Source: CAYLQA01 sp964385695 (GTDB lineage: Bacteria > Desulfobacterota > Desulfobulbia > Desulfobulbales > Desulfurivibrionaceae). From it: 21,203 nt of DNA. The stretch's first letter is position 1, and every line of letters starts with the position of its first letter. Made by a program: the position numbers and the translations under genes. Below are positions 1 to 8,384 of this stretch, piece after piece. The stretch covers positions 1 through 21,203 of the forward strand of contig CAYLQA010000051.1 of NCBI GenBank assembly GCA_964385695.1. Direction: 5' to 3'. The notes beneath the pieces were generated by a model. The model ran no database searches, was not told the origin of the DNA, and saw only the letters and a program-made list of their open reading frames with translations.

Positions 1-1321
1 GGTGACGAAGCAGCTCTTTTTCTGTTTTCTGGCGCTGCTCAACCTCCTCCTGCAATTGCCGGTTTATGACAACAAGTTCATCGGTACGGCTGGCCACCTC
101 ATCTTCGAGATGCTCCAAATGTTTTTGCAATTCCTCTTCGGCTCGCAACCTGGAACGATTTATATGTTTATGGCTTCTGGCAAGGGTATTTATTTCATGG
201 GCCAGTTCCCGAGTCTCCCTGACCTGACTCCAATCAAGGTGCGGCGCCTCCTTATTGTCGGCAATGATCGCCTTTAGCGCCTGAAGCAATTCCGTTTTTT
301 TCACATCAACCCGGGTAGCGATCTTTTCCGCGACAATGACAACACAGACAATCAAAAGAAAACTGACCAGTGATACCGAGACCAACAATTGCTCCAGCCA
401 ATCTCTTGTCTGACTGCGCGGAACCTGGCTCCCCACCCACAAGAAAGGCTCGTCTTCATGATTCGCATTGATTGGCTGCCAGGCCATTTCTCCTACTGTC
501 TGCTCCATGTCACGTATCACTGGGTGCTTAAACCCTTTTTCTTTTGCCTGAGCCAGCATTGAGGGCAGATTGTGCAAAAAATCACGAGAAAACTGGTCAT
601 CATTTATAAGGTAATGAAAATGTTTGCCCCGGGTCGGTTGAAAACGCAGACGCCTGCCGTTTGCATCAAGCCAAAAATCATCACTATACTCTTTGAGGAT
701 GTCTGTAACCTCAACGGTCAGGCTCACAACACCAACAGTACTCCCTTGGCGGTTGGCTATGGGGGCGGAAACAACAAAGGTGACCGGGTGAGCCTTTTGT
801 ATAGCACCATGGCCGTTATCAACCTGAAAATCACCGGCATATACATTCCCCGGAGCGGCAGACAAACCCTTGATGAAAAATTCCGCTTTGGAGCGATCCG
901 GCAAATCCTGATGCCATAAGGGAAGGAACACATTGCCCGTATCCCGGATCATGCGCATCACTTCCTTACCCGAGCCGTTGACCAATTGAATACCCACAAC
1001 ATCGACACGATTCTTAAACCATTGCCGCATGAGGGTGACAAAACGGTTCCGCAACTCTTTCCGGGGTGCACTAATTCCCAGAGGGGCTCCGACAAACTCC
1101 TTCACACCTGGCAGGCGGGCAATGGAAAAAAGCTGCTCTTTAAGATGCGCTAGGCGCACCTGGAGAACGATATTTCTCTCTTCGAGCTTAAGAATGCTCT
1201 CCTGTCGAGAGGCGTGATTCAACCGATCAAGGGTCTGGGGGATACTCAAACTCAGGATGGCCAGCAACGGGAGGGTGCCCAGTCCGACCAGGATATAGAT
1301 AATGGCAGATTTTAGCCGCAT
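1..1321 (-). CDS. Membrane sensor (histidine kinase-like), 3' part beyond the window
   Basis: Open frame from ATG at 1321 (MRLKSAIIY...) with no stop to base 1, so at least 440 residues and partial. There is a membrane segment at about residues 6-26, an extracytoplasmic region of about 285 residues (Cache/PAS-like by layout, with the phrase VVSAPIANRQGSTVGVVSLT typical of such sensors), and a second membrane segment at about 311-331. After it come a HAMP-like stretch and a heptad-rich coiled coil (EEVEQRQKTEKELL) of the kind that precedes PAS or HisKA domains. The catalytic part is outside the window, so histidine kinase is the likeliest reading, but a diguanylate cyclase or other output cannot be excluded. 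The start lies 24 bp after the hflX stop with a G-rich stretch (GGGGGG) as weak ribosome-binding site, so it is probably the last or a later gene of the selB-hflX series. The ligand is unknown. Confidence 0.75.
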   Translation of the reverse strand, partial: MRLKSAIIYILVGLGTLPLLAILSLSIPQTLDRLNHASRQESILKLEERNIVLQVRLAHLKEQLFSIARLPGVKEFVGAPLGISAPRKELRNRFVTLMRQWFKNRVDVVGIQLVNGSGKEVMRMIRDTGNVFLPLWHQDLPDRSKAEFFIKGLSAAPGNVYAGDFQVDNGHGAIQKAHPVTFVVSAPIANRQGSTVGVVSLTVEVTDILKEYSDDFWLDANGRRLRFQPTRGKHFHYLINDDQFSRDFLHNLPSMLAQAKEKGFKHPVIRDMEQTVGEMAWQPINANHEDEPFLWVGSQVPRSQTRDWLEQLLVSVSLVSFLLIVCVVIVAEKIATRVDVKKTELLQALKAIIADNKEAPHLDWSQVRETRELAHEINTLARSHKHINRSRLRAEEELQKHLEHLEDEVASRTDELVVINRQLQEEVEQRQKTEKELLRH

Positions 1322-1345
1322 GAGACGCTACCCCCCAACCAAAAG

Positions 1346-3037
1346 TTACTGAATTTCCGAGGAAATTTCATGACTATCATTAACATCATACATCTCGTCA
1401 CCGGCTGCATGCCATTTTTTCATAACCATGGACTGTGCTTTTTTCATAAATGGCAAAAAAGTTGAAGAATCAAGGGCGCAGATCGAAATGCCGTGATACT
1501 GCTTCAGCTGTTCAGCAACAAAGGATTCATCTACCCGGTCGACCTTATTGAAGAGTTTGAGGCACGGCAGGTTATCAAGTTCGAGCTCCCGTAAAATTTC
1601 GTCCACGACCTTAATATGGTCAACAAAACGCGGGTTGCTGATATCTATCACATGCACAAGGATGTCTGCCTCATACAACTCTTCAAGGGTCGCCTTAAAG
1701 GCCTTTAAAAGCTCGGCCGGCAAACTCCTGATAAACCCCACGGTATCGGTAATGATCACCTCGAGATCACGGGGAAAGCGCAACCTGCGACTGGTCGGGT
1801 CCAGAGTGGCAAAGAGTTTATCTTCCGCCACGATAGAACTGTTGGTCAGACTGTTCAGCAGGGTCGATTTACCGGCATTGGTATAGCCAACCAGTGAAAC
1901 CACGGGCAGCTCCTGCTTACGTCTTCTGGATCTTCTATGATCCCTCTCCCTGCTCACCGCCTTGAGTTTTTTGCTCAACTTACTCAGTCGATCATTGATG
2001 CGGCGCCGGTCTACCTCAAGCTTGGTCTCACCAGGCCCACGCCCGCCAATTCCGCCGGTCAGACGAGAAAGCGCATCATCCCTGGTGGAAAGACGCGGCA
2101 GCATATACTTGAGCTGGGCCATCTCGATCTGCAATTTTCCCTCCCGGCTCAATGCCCTGCGGGCAAAGATATCCAGAATGAGTTGGGTCCGGTCAATAAC
2201 CCGCAATTCAGTGTGATCGGTAATAGAACGGATCTGGGAAGGATTAAGTTCCTGATCAAAAATTAAAAGATTGGCATTATACTTCAGGGCATTGAGCATG
2301 ATCTCGCTGAGCTTACCCTTGCCCAAAATCCATTTTGCATGGATTTTATTCCTGCGCTGGATCACCTGGTCCAGAATCAGCACATCATCGGACTTGGCCA
2401 GCTCCACCAGTTCATCCATGGACTCTTGGGCCCGAAACTTTGACCTGGTGGTCACACTGACCAAAATTGCCCGGTCCTTATACTTATCAATCTCTTTGCT
2501 GGGCCGAAATCGTGCAAACTCGGCCTCAAGGGCCGCAATCATCTCACGGAAGGTATGGGGCTGCTGACTGGGCACCACCGGAGGCAGGAAAACCCAGTTT
2601 TTACCCTTGACCTCCTGCGGCACCAGATGAACGCTATATATACGCTCAGGATGACCGCTCTCCCGCATCTTGATCACACTCATCAGGTCAAGGCGAAGAA
2701 AAAGAAGATCCATCAGATCATCTTCGGTCAAGTCCTCACCAGCCAAGTGAGTGTGGACGCAACGGATTCCCTTCAGGCGCTTACCTGCGGTGCGCACCTG
2801 ATTCAAGGCCGGGATAAGAATGGATTTATGATCGCCCACCAGGACAAATTCAACCTGGCCGGCGCGGTTGATCAGAACTCCGACCTGCCTGCCGATGTCG
2901 CTGGAGACCGCACACAACTCACGGGCCAGCTCCGGGCTGACAACAAGATCCGGGGATACTCGACGCTTAGCAATGCGATCCAGCTGTTTGAGCTGGGCGG
3001 TTTTCAAACCGCCTGTATTGCCGCTTACCTTACCGAT
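1346..3037 (-). CDS. hflX: Ribosome-associated GTPase HflX, long form
   Basis: HflX is a GTPase that binds the large ribosomal subunit and splits or rescues stalled ribosomes, chiefly under stress. Counting from the TTG at 3007, the HflX signature GGIGGRGPGET lies at about 318-328, G1 GYTNAGKST at 374-382, G3 DTVG at 421-424 and G4 NKVD at 487-490. The N-terminal 170 residues are the extra domain of the long (about 550 aa) forms known from deltaproteobacteria and clostridia. Start choice is a problem. The TTG at 3007 has no well-placed Shine-Dalgarno. The open frame continues upstream through VIGKVSGNTGGLK, which resembles the usual N-terminus of long HflX proteins. A perfect GGAGG at 3045-3049 sits 7 nt before an ATC at 3035-3037. 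I give the ATC start (563 aa); the conservative TTG start gives 553 aa. It begins 40 bp after selB. Confidence 0.93.
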   Translation of the reverse strand: MGKVSGNTGGLKTAQLKQLDRIAKRRVSPDLVVSPELARELCAVSSDIGRQVGVLINRAGQVEFVLVGDHKSILIPALNQVRTAGKRLKGIRCVHTHLAGEDLTEDDLMDLLFLRLDLMSVIKMRESGHPERIYSVHLVPQEVKGKNWVFLPPVVPSQQPHTFREMIAALEAEFARFRPSKEIDKYKDRAILVSVTTRSKFRAQESMDELVELAKSDDVLILDQVIQRRNKIHAKWILGKGKLSEIMLNALKYNANLLIFDQELNPSQIRSITDHTELRVIDRTQLILDIFARRALSREGKLQIEMAQLKYMLPRLSTRDDALSRLTGGIGGRGPGETKLEVDRRRINDRLSKLSKKLKAVSRERDHRRSRRRKQELPVVSLVGYTNAGKSTLLNSLTNSSIVAEDKLFATLDPTSRRLRFPRDLEVIITDTVGFIRSLPAELLKAFKATLEELYEADILVHVIDISNPRFVDHIKVVDEILRELELDNLPCLKLFNKVDRVDESFVAEQLKQYHGISICALDSSTFLPFMKKAQSMVMKKWHAAGDEMYDVNDSHEISSEIQ

Positions 3038-3077
3038 GACCGTTCCTCCATATCCTTCGCACTAAAAAAAAAGCAGC

Positions 3078-4997
3078 TTAGGCACTGCGCTCGCGCAGGA
3101 TACGTTTATCGTCAACCCGAATTGTTACCTTGATGCGGTCGAAATACTCGAGCAGGGGAATGGAAAATTTCCTGGTTAGGCCGGTCATGGCCTTAAAGCG
3201 GGGGGCATCTATCTCGCCTTCTTTCTTGATAAAGGCAACGATGTCTTCTTTTAATTTGCTTATGATTGCTGTGTGATAGTAAAGATCTTCACTGATTTTG
3301 ACCAGCACCTCATCCTGGAGCAGCAGGCCTATAATCTCACGGACCAACTTCTCGCCAAACTTATCAAAATGGGTCAGGGTCTCTTTTATGGTGGGCGTAG
3401 AAAAACCAGCTTTTTCATAAAAGTCTGCCAGATCCTTTTTCAATTCTTCGGCATCAGCAGCAAAGGATACCTCATGGCTGGCAAGACGGACCATGGACTC
3501 ATCCACAACAATGGATTTATCCTTGCCCAGCTTGTTCAAAAACATCTGAAAGACCTTCTGCCCCAAATCAGGAGAAATCCTGGAACGCAACTCCTCTCTG
3601 GATAAACCTGGCTTCATGGGAAACTGCTCATGATATTCAGCCAATTTAGCCAGAAGCTTTTCGCAATAAGAATCAAAGGTCGTGGCAGCGACCATACGCT
3701 GCTTGTCCGAATCCACAATGATAATCTTCCGGCCGGAGATAGGCCCATCAAGCACCTTTTTAAAGCGCTTGCCAAATTGGCCGACTTTAATGGAAAGTGC
3801 ATCGAGAGTGAGTCCGGAAATACCGCTCTCTTTTAAATGCAATAGAGCAATATCCTCTAGGGATCCTGTGTGGTAGAGGCTAAAAACCTCTTCGTTGACG
3901 GACTTAAACCGCCGCCTTTTGGGAGGTGCGACATTCAAGATTGTACCGCCGCCTATGGTATAGACAGGTGAATAGCTCCTGATGACATACCGGTCGCCAG
4001 GCCAAACACCAATGGCCTCTTCGAGCAGAATCTGCACATTGGCTTTCGTGCCGGGCAGTAGTTCCTCATGCTCAAGAAGAACAATGCGCCCCATGATCTC
4101 TGCCGTGCCAAGGTGGACGCGGACACGGGCCCGGTTTTTAAGATTTTTTTCGTTGCTGGAAAGATAGAAAAAATCTGCATCCAACATAAAGGAAGGTTGC
4201 AGGCAGCCGGGCGTGGCCAGCACTGCACCGCGGTGGATCATATCCTTTTCCAGGCCCTGAATGTTAATGGCCGTTCGGTTCCCGGCCTCAACAATCTCCT
4301 GCTCACTGCCATGGACCTGAATACCGCGCACCTTACCCGACGCCCCTTCAGGGTAAAGGGTAATATCCTCCCCCGTGCCAAGGCGGCCTGAGATGGAGGT
4401 TCCAGTGACCACAGCGCCAAAGCCCTTCATGGTAAAGACACGGTCAACCGGCAAACGAAACGGGCCATAGGCCTCATGGAACTCGCTCTCGCTGACCATT
4501 TTATCCAGGGTCTCGCGCACCTGATCGATTCCTTCACCTGTGGTGGAGGAGACAGACATGATGGGAGCCTCTTCAAGGAAGCTGCCGGCCATAAACTCCC
4601 TGACCTCCTCTTCCACCATCTCCAACCAGTCCGGTTCCACCATGTCTTTTTTGGTGAGGATAACCAGGCCGCGCTCTACCCCAAGCAGGCTGCAAATCTC
4701 AAAATGCTCCCTGGTTTGGGGCATGATGCCCTCATCCGCAGCGATGACAAAGGCAACAAGATCTATACCGGTAGCTCCGGCCACCATGTTCTTAACAAAG
4801 CGCTCATGCCCGGGGACATCGACAATGCCCAGGCGATGGCCGCAAGGAAGATCGAGAAAGGCAAAGCCCAGCTCAATGGTGATGCCGCGCTTTTTTTCCT
4901 CTTTTAAGCGATCGGTTTCGATCCCGGATAAGGCACGAACCAGGGAGGTTTTACCGTGATCTACATGTCCGGCTGTGCCGAGCACGATTTCACGCAT
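3078..4997 (-). CDS. selB: Selenocysteine-specific translation elongation factor SelB
   Basis: SelB carries Sec-tRNA(Sec) as a GTP complex and binds the mRNA SECIS hairpin to recode UGA as selenocysteine. At 639 aa it has the normal family length. GTPase motifs are visible: G1 GHVDHGKT at 10-17, RGIT at 37-40, G3 DVPGH at 60-64 and G4 TKKD at 115-118 (Thr in place of the usual Asn, common in SelB by recall). EF-Tu-like beta domains follow to about residue 370. The C-terminal 250 residues (for example SREELRSRI, EGEIDAPRFKAMTGLTRKF) fit the winged-helix array that binds SECIS. Its ATG follows directly on the TAG of the upstream hydrolase gene, so the two are likely co-translated. No selA, selD or tRNA-Sec is present in the window. 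The functional partner seen here is the TGA-containing gene at 14207-14548. Confidence 0.97.
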   Translation of the reverse strand: MREIVLGTAGHVDHGKTSLVRALSGIETDRLKEEKKRGITIELGFAFLDLPCGHRLGIVDVPGHERFVKNMVAGATGIDLVAFVIAADEGIMPQTREHFEICSLLGVERGLVILTKKDMVEPDWLEMVEEEVREFMAGSFLEEAPIMSVSSTTGEGIDQVRETLDKMVSESEFHEAYGPFRLPVDRVFTMKGFGAVVTGTSISGRLGTGEDITLYPEGASGKVRGIQVHGSEQEIVEAGNRTAINIQGLEKDMIHRGAVLATPGCLQPSFMLDADFFYLSSNEKNLKNRARVRVHLGTAEIMGRIVLLEHEELLPGTKANVQILLEEAIGVWPGDRYVIRSYSPVYTIGGGTILNVAPPKRRRFKSVNEEVFSLYHTGSLEDIALLHLKESGISGLTLDALSIKVGQFGKRFKKVLDGPISGRKIIIVDSDKQRMVAATTFDSYCEKLLAKLAEYHEQFPMKPGLSREELRSRISPDLGQKVFQMFLNKLGKDKSIVVDESMVRLASHEVSFAADAEELKKDLADFYEKAGFSTPTIKETLTHFDKFGEKLVREIIGLLLQDEVLVKISEDLYYHTAIISKLKEDIVAFIKKEGEIDAPRFKAMTGLTRKFSIPLLEYFDRIKVTIRVDDKRILRERSA

Positions 4998-5639
4998 CTA
5001 AAACCCTCCGTTCACATAGGGGTTGGATTGCGCCTCTTCAGCCAAGGTGGAACTGGCCCCACCGTAGCCATGTCCGGGCCAGATCACGGTATCCCCGGGC
5101 AGAGTCATAATCTTGCGCTTAATACTGTCTAAAAGTTGGTTGGTATCGCCGCCAGGGAAGTCGGTCCTGCCTACTCCCCCGACAAAGAGGGTGTCTCCGG
5201 TAAAGAGATTGGGAGCATGGTACAGACAGATACCGCCAGGGGTATGGCCAGGGGTATGAAAAACCTTTAATTCTATATTACCGACCTTGATGATGTCGCC
5301 ATCCTTGACCGTCTCGTCCGGGGCAGGCGAAGCGGAAAGTCCAAGAATAGAGAAGTACTGGTCAATCTCAGGCCGAGCAATAAACTCGGCTTCAGCCTCA
5401 TGCATGATGATCTTGGCCCCGGTGGCCTCCTTGATCACACCGTTGCTATGCACGTGATCAGGGTGGGCATGGGTACAGATTATCGACTCAATGGTCACGC
5501 CCTCTTCCTTGGCTGCGGCCAACAGGCGATCCTCATTACCACCGGGATCAATAAAACACGCTTTTTTCGTTTCCTCACAGGCAACCAAGTAGCAGCATAC
5601 TGCCATGGAACCGACAGTTATCTGTTTCAAGATCATCAA
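4998..5639 (-). CDS. Metallo-beta-lactamase-fold hydrolase (glyoxalase II-like)
   Basis: 213 aa, with all the zinc ligands of the glyoxalase II-type metallo-beta-lactamase fold: THAHPDH at 56-62 (H57, H59, D61, H62), GHTPGG at 131-136 (H132), GDT at 148-150 (D149) and WPGHG at 187-191 (H190). The segment FVGGVGRTDFPGGD is typical of the small bacterial hydroxyacylglutathione hydrolase or thioesterase-like proteins. The length is short of true GloB (about 250 aa) because the C-terminal glutathione-binding helices are missing, so the substrate cannot be named. The protein is cytosolic, with no signal peptide. The stop codon abuts the selB ATG, so it is the first visible gene of the minus-strand series that continues through selB and hflX. 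It starts with ATG ATG at 5639; the second ATG is equally possible. Confidence 0.9.
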   Translation of the reverse strand: MMILKQITVGSMAVCCYLVACEETKKACFIDPGGNEDRLLAAAKEEGVTIESIICTHAHPDHVHSNGVIKEATGAKIIMHEAEAEFIARPEIDQYFSILGLSASPAPDETVKDGDIIKVGNIELKVFHTPGHTPGGICLYHAPNLFTGDTLFVGGVGRTDFPGGDTNQLLDSIKRKIMTLPGDTVIWPGHGYGGASSTLAEEAQSNPYVNGGF

Positions 5640-5722
5640 GTCTCTCCGTTGTGTTCAAAAATTAAGCTTAAGGCATCCTTCCCCAAACATAGCCAGCGAT
5701 CAGGGAGTATGCCAGATGCGAA

Positions 5723-5767
5723 AAAGAGCCATGCTCGCATATTAACAATATGCGAGCAGGGCTCTTT
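5723..5767 (-). terminator. Strong intrinsic terminator after mrp
   Basis: Long hairpin: arms AAAGAGCC (5723-5730) and GGCTCTTT (5760-5767), one mismatch, then 12 bp TGCTCGCATATT (5732-5743) paired with 5747-5758, and a 3-nt loop. Minus-strand reading ends in a run of T (5721-5725 on the complement), which fits termination of the mrp transcript 40 bp after its stop. A shorter T run on the other side could make it bidirectional. It also separates mrp from the hydrolase-selB unit. Confidence 0.85.
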
Positions 5768-5803
5768 TAAAGCAGGTGGCGTGCTATCTGATCGCCTTCC
5801 CCA

Positions 5804-6775
5804 TTAGCAGTCGCAGGTGTCCGGGTTACATACCCCGCCGCAACCGCAACTTGAGCCAAGGTTATCGGCCATGGGAATCGGGCCTCCGCTATGGACAGGC
5901 AGAGCCTTTTCAACCTCGTCGAGAAACTCCTCAAAGGCCTTTACAGCCAGGCTCGTTCCACCGGCAGAAAGATAGGGCCGGCCATCGTCACCGGCAATAA
6001 CCACCTTGGGGTCAACCGGAATGCGTCCCAAAAAGGGCATGGAAAACTCTGTTGCCAGAGTCTCGCCACCGCCGGTCTTGAAGATCTCAACAGGCTTGTC
6101 GCAATGGGGACAGATAAAGCCGCTCATGTTCTCGACAATACCGACAACCTTCATCTCCACGTGTTTACAAAAATTCAGAGACTTGCGGACATCAGCAAGG
6201 GCGATGTTCTGCGGGGTGGTAACCACCAGGGCAGTGGCATCTTTAATGGTAGATGCCACTGTCATAGGCTCGTCTCCGGTGCCCGGAGGGGCATCGATGA
6301 TCAGGTAGTCGAGATCACCCCAGGCCACATCGGCCACGAACTGGCGGATCGCCTGATTCTTCAACGGGCCGCGCCAGATGATGGGCTCGTCACGATTTTC
6401 CATCATGGTCTCAAGGGAGATAACCTTGAGGTTCGGATTCTCTTTATAAATCATGGGAGGCATCTTGCCGTCCGGGCTCAGATCTCCCTCCATCTTGGCA
6501 TTCATATCCAGCATGCGGGCAATATCCGGCCCGTGCAGGTCCACATCCATCAGGCCGACCTTGTAGCCTTTGTTGGCAAGACCAATTGCAAGGTTAACGG
6601 AGACGGTGGATTTACCAACGCCGCCCTTGCCGCTCATGACCAGAATCTTATTTTTAATTTTGCCAAGAGAAGTCGTAATCGCCACATTTTGTTGGGCCAC
6701 AGCCGCATCAGGTGCACCACAGGTGCCTCCCTGACTGCTTCCGCCGCCGCAACCACCACTACTACAATTACTCAT
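5804..6775 (-). CDS. Mrp/NBP35-family Fe-S cluster carrier P-loop ATPase
   Basis: 323 aa. Mrp/NBP35 (ApbC) proteins are cytosolic P-loop ATPases that bind a bridging Fe-S cluster and pass it to apo-proteins. Seen here: deviant Walker A GKGGVGKS at 49-56, DVDLHGPD at 77-84, Walker B-like IIDAPPGTGD at 159-168, and the cluster-binding CPHC (C222, C225). Both ends are unusual: a Cys/Gly-rich N-terminus (C4, C9, C19) like eukaryotic NBP35, and a C-terminal tail with five Cys (C310, C312, C316, C321, C323). A good ribosome-binding site (GGAGG, 7 nt before ATG) supports the start. The gene stands alone between its own terminator and that of cheX. The Cys-rich ends could hold a second cluster or metal; that is inference. 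Confidence 0.93.
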   Translation of the reverse strand: MSNCSSGGCGGGSSQGGTCGAPDAAVAQQNVAITTSLGKIKNKILVMSGKGGVGKSTVSVNLAIGLANKGYKVGLMDVDLHGPDIARMLDMNAKMEGDLSPDGKMPPMIYKENPNLKVISLETMMENRDEPIIWRGPLKNQAIRQFVADVAWGDLDYLIIDAPPGTGDEPMTVASTIKDATALVVTTPQNIALADVRKSLNFCKHVEMKVVGIVENMSGFICPHCDKPVEIFKTGGGETLATEFSMPFLGRIPVDPKVVIAGDDGRPYLSAGGTSLAVKAFEEFLDEVEKALPVHSGGPIPMADNLGSSCGCGGVCNPDTCDC

Positions 6776-6883
6776 AATAAACCTCCATAAAACACTTAAG
6801 GTGTTGTTGATTAAGGAATCGATTAATATACAGCAAAAATCAATGCTTTAAAAGAATTAAACCCAGAGGATTCGGCTGGAATG

Positions 6884-6916
6884 AAAAAAAAAGGACCGCC
6901 ACTGTGGGCAGTCCTT
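6884..6916 (-). terminator. Intrinsic terminator after the cheX-like gene
   Basis: Minus-strand hairpin AAGGAC-T-GCC, 6-nt loop, GGC-G-GTCCTT (6891-6916), followed by an uninterrupted run of nine T (6884-6892 on the complement). It lies 30 bp downstream of the cheX-like stop codon. Confidence 0.85.
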
Positions 6917-6946
6917 AAAGAGTACAACTTTTCGGCAAGCGCATTG

Positions 6947-7480
6947 CTACATAGAGACAAACTCCGTCTGCTCAAGGGCCATCTCCATAACAAAACGATG
7001 GGTGTCCATGTTAAAAACCAGCCGCCTGCTGTCCTGATAGTCAAGGTCTGGGGTTAAGGTAATGGCATTGTTCAAGGCCAGGGCCTTAGGTTGACCGATA
7101 TAAGAGGTCAAGTCAAACTTGCTCTCCACCATCTGCATGGATTTGCCCATGATCTGGTTGGTCATCTCCCCGATGGTATCCACCACCTCTGCAGAGGTAA
7201 ACTCTTTGGCCAGGCTCTCCTCAGGCAGGCCCATGGCAATCATATAACTACGGTAAAGTTCCATGGCCGCTTCAGCGGAAAAATTCAGGATAGCCAACCC
7301 ACCGTAATCGCCGGTAAATTGCACGAAACATCCGATATCTGGCTTGAGGCAAACCTCGGGAATAACCTGAATGGTTTTGGAGAATTTAATGCTTTTTTTG
7401 GTGCTCTTATCAATGGTCTTTTTTACAGCCTGACAAAAAATCTCGGCGACCTTATCAATGGTTTTCTTTTCCTGGGCCAT
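6947..7480 (-). CDS. CheX-like chemotaxis phosphatase domain protein
   Basis: 177 aa single-domain protein. CheC/CheX/FliY phosphatases speed dephosphorylation of CheY-P through a helix carrying an ExxN motif. Here DTIGEMTNQIMG at 101-112 supplies E105 and N108 in the expected GE-x-x-N-x-x-x-G setting. The strand pattern around it (FTGDYGGLAILNFS and RRLVFNMDTHRFVMEMAL) fits the CheX fold. There is one motif only, as in CheX rather than CheC. No signal peptide or membrane segment is visible. Ribosome-binding site AAGGAG lies 6 nt before ATG. It has its own promoter-like region and terminator, about 1.8 kb from cheW and the receptor. It might act on a CheY elsewhere in the genome or on another response regulator. 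Confidence 0.8.
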   Translation of the reverse strand: MAQEKKTIDKVAEIFCQAVKKTIDKSTKKSIKFSKTIQVIPEVCLKPDIGCFVQFTGDYGGLAILNFSAEAAMELYRSYMIAMGLPEESLAKEFTSAEVVDTIGEMTNQIMGKSMQMVESKFDLTSYIGQPKALALNNAITLTPDLDYQDSRRLVFNMDTHRFVMEMALEQTEFVSM

Positions 7481-7829
7481 GATGCTCCTTAGTAATCCAT
7501 GCTGTCATTAATTTTAAAAGATAAATTTAAAAATTATCCTATTTCATAGTGCTCTGCAACTAAAGAAACAACAGAGGGACCTGGCGACAATTAATATCTG
7601 TTACGTTTACGATTTATTATACCCACACAACATGACGCATTACGTCACGCGTCAACCGCAAAAAAAGAAAATCCACCCCTGTGCCGTTGCTAAAGCATCA
7701 TGCAGCAAAAAATCTGTATCGAGGCCGGTGGGTTGCCCCAAACTCAATCTTCTGTAGCGGTTATATGAAACATGAGAGACAAGACTTATCATGAGATAAG
7801 TAAGACAGCAAATGGATGTCCCTTTTTAT
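7481..7829. other. Intergenic region without a recognisable gene
   Basis: No convincing coding frame on either strand. It holds the cheX promoter-like region (7616-7654) and a perfect 7-bp inverted repeat ACTTATC-ATGA-GATAAGT at 7784-7801, just downstream of the small membrane protein gene. That repeat has no T run and so is more likely an operator or RNA hairpin than a terminator. Confidence 0.5.
7616..7654 (-). promoter_or_regulatory. Candidate cheX promoter with palindromic operator
   Basis: On the minus strand a perfect TATAAT (7616-7621) is preceded by a poor -35 region that is overlapped by the inverted repeat TGACGC-N10-GCGTCA (7633-7654), with a further TGACGT inside it. A good -10, a weak -35 and a palindrome centred about 35 bp before the expected start suggest control by a dimeric regulator, possibly CRP/FNR-type. 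The leader to the cheX ATG would be about 130 nt. The regulator identity is not known. Confidence 0.4.
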
Positions 7830-8132
7830 CTAGTTAAAGCCGAGGTCCTTCATTGCTTTTACTGCCTTACTTCTATTGCTGGCTGGCCCCTTAAAGTGCA
7901 ATTCAATTTCAGCTGGACGCTTTTTCGTTCGTTCTGGCATAGTAGCCCTTCCCAAGGCGAATTTATTTTTCTGCTTTTCCCTCCTCCTGTTTTCCCAGAT
8001 CCGACAACACAAAATGAGGAGGAGTAAGGCCACGATAATCAACCCGTTCGTATAGAAAATCAACGGCGGACCAGTGCCTGAAGAACCTGAAGCAGATTTC
8101 GAAATGGCCTTTAAATATTTACCCTTATCCAT
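7830..8132 (-). CDS. Small single-TM hypothetical protein
   Basis: 100 aa, family not recognised. Residues 1-23 are polar and rich in Ser/Gly. One hydrophobic segment (about 24-43, NGLIIVALLLLILCC) is followed by a strongly basic stretch (RIWENRRREKQKNK), giving a single membrane anchor with the basic C-terminal side probably cytoplasmic. The last 30 residues (EIELHFKGPASNRSKAVKAMKDLGF) look like a short folded element. A purine-rich GGGAAAGG lies about 5 nt before the ATG, and a TATAAT-like -10 sits at 8171-8176. It neighbours the toxin-antitoxin remnant in an accessory-looking stretch. No function is assigned. Confidence 0.55.
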   Translation of the reverse strand: MDKGKYLKAISKSASGSSGTGPPLIFYTNGLIIVALLLLILCCRIWENRRREKQKNKFALGRATMPERTKKRPAEIELHFKGPASNRSKAVKAMKDLGFN

Positions 8133-8264
8133 ATCACCTTTCCCTACTATTAACTTCCCCTGCTAAAATAATTATAAACGAAACAAACAAAAAAGTGATC
8201 TTGGCTGCACACCATTTATGAATCAGTTTTTTCTGACAAAATTTTCAAGCGAGGAGTTATCGAC

Positions 8265-8384
8265 ATGAGAGGCCAGACCAGGCGCACACTGTCTAGTAAT
8301 TTCAACAAGTTACACACACTCCAGACCATCAAAAACGAGTACCCTCAAAAGAAAAGGCCCCCCGTCAGCCCCCCCCCCGATTAA
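8265..8384 (+). CDS. Possible 39-aa small basic protein
   Basis: Short forward frame (MRGQTRRTLSSNF... ending RPPVSPPPD) with a strong Shine-Dalgarno, GAGGAG at 8251-8256, 8 nt before the ATG. It is Arg/Lys-rich in the first part and ends in a Pro-rich tail encoded by a run of ten C (8369-8378). Its stop overlaps by 3 nt the stop of the convergent antitoxin gene. No homologue comes to mind. The good ribosome-binding site is the main support; it could be chance. The C10 tract would make the reading frame prone to length changes. Confidence 0.3.
   Translation: MRGQTRRTLSSNFNKLHTLQTIKNEYPQKKRPPVSPPPD

Noticed and set aside
5891..6790. 299-aa open frame antisense to the Mrp/NBP35 gene
   Set aside because: It mirrors the codon pattern of a clearly conserved ATPase, has no family likeness and no ribosome-binding site.
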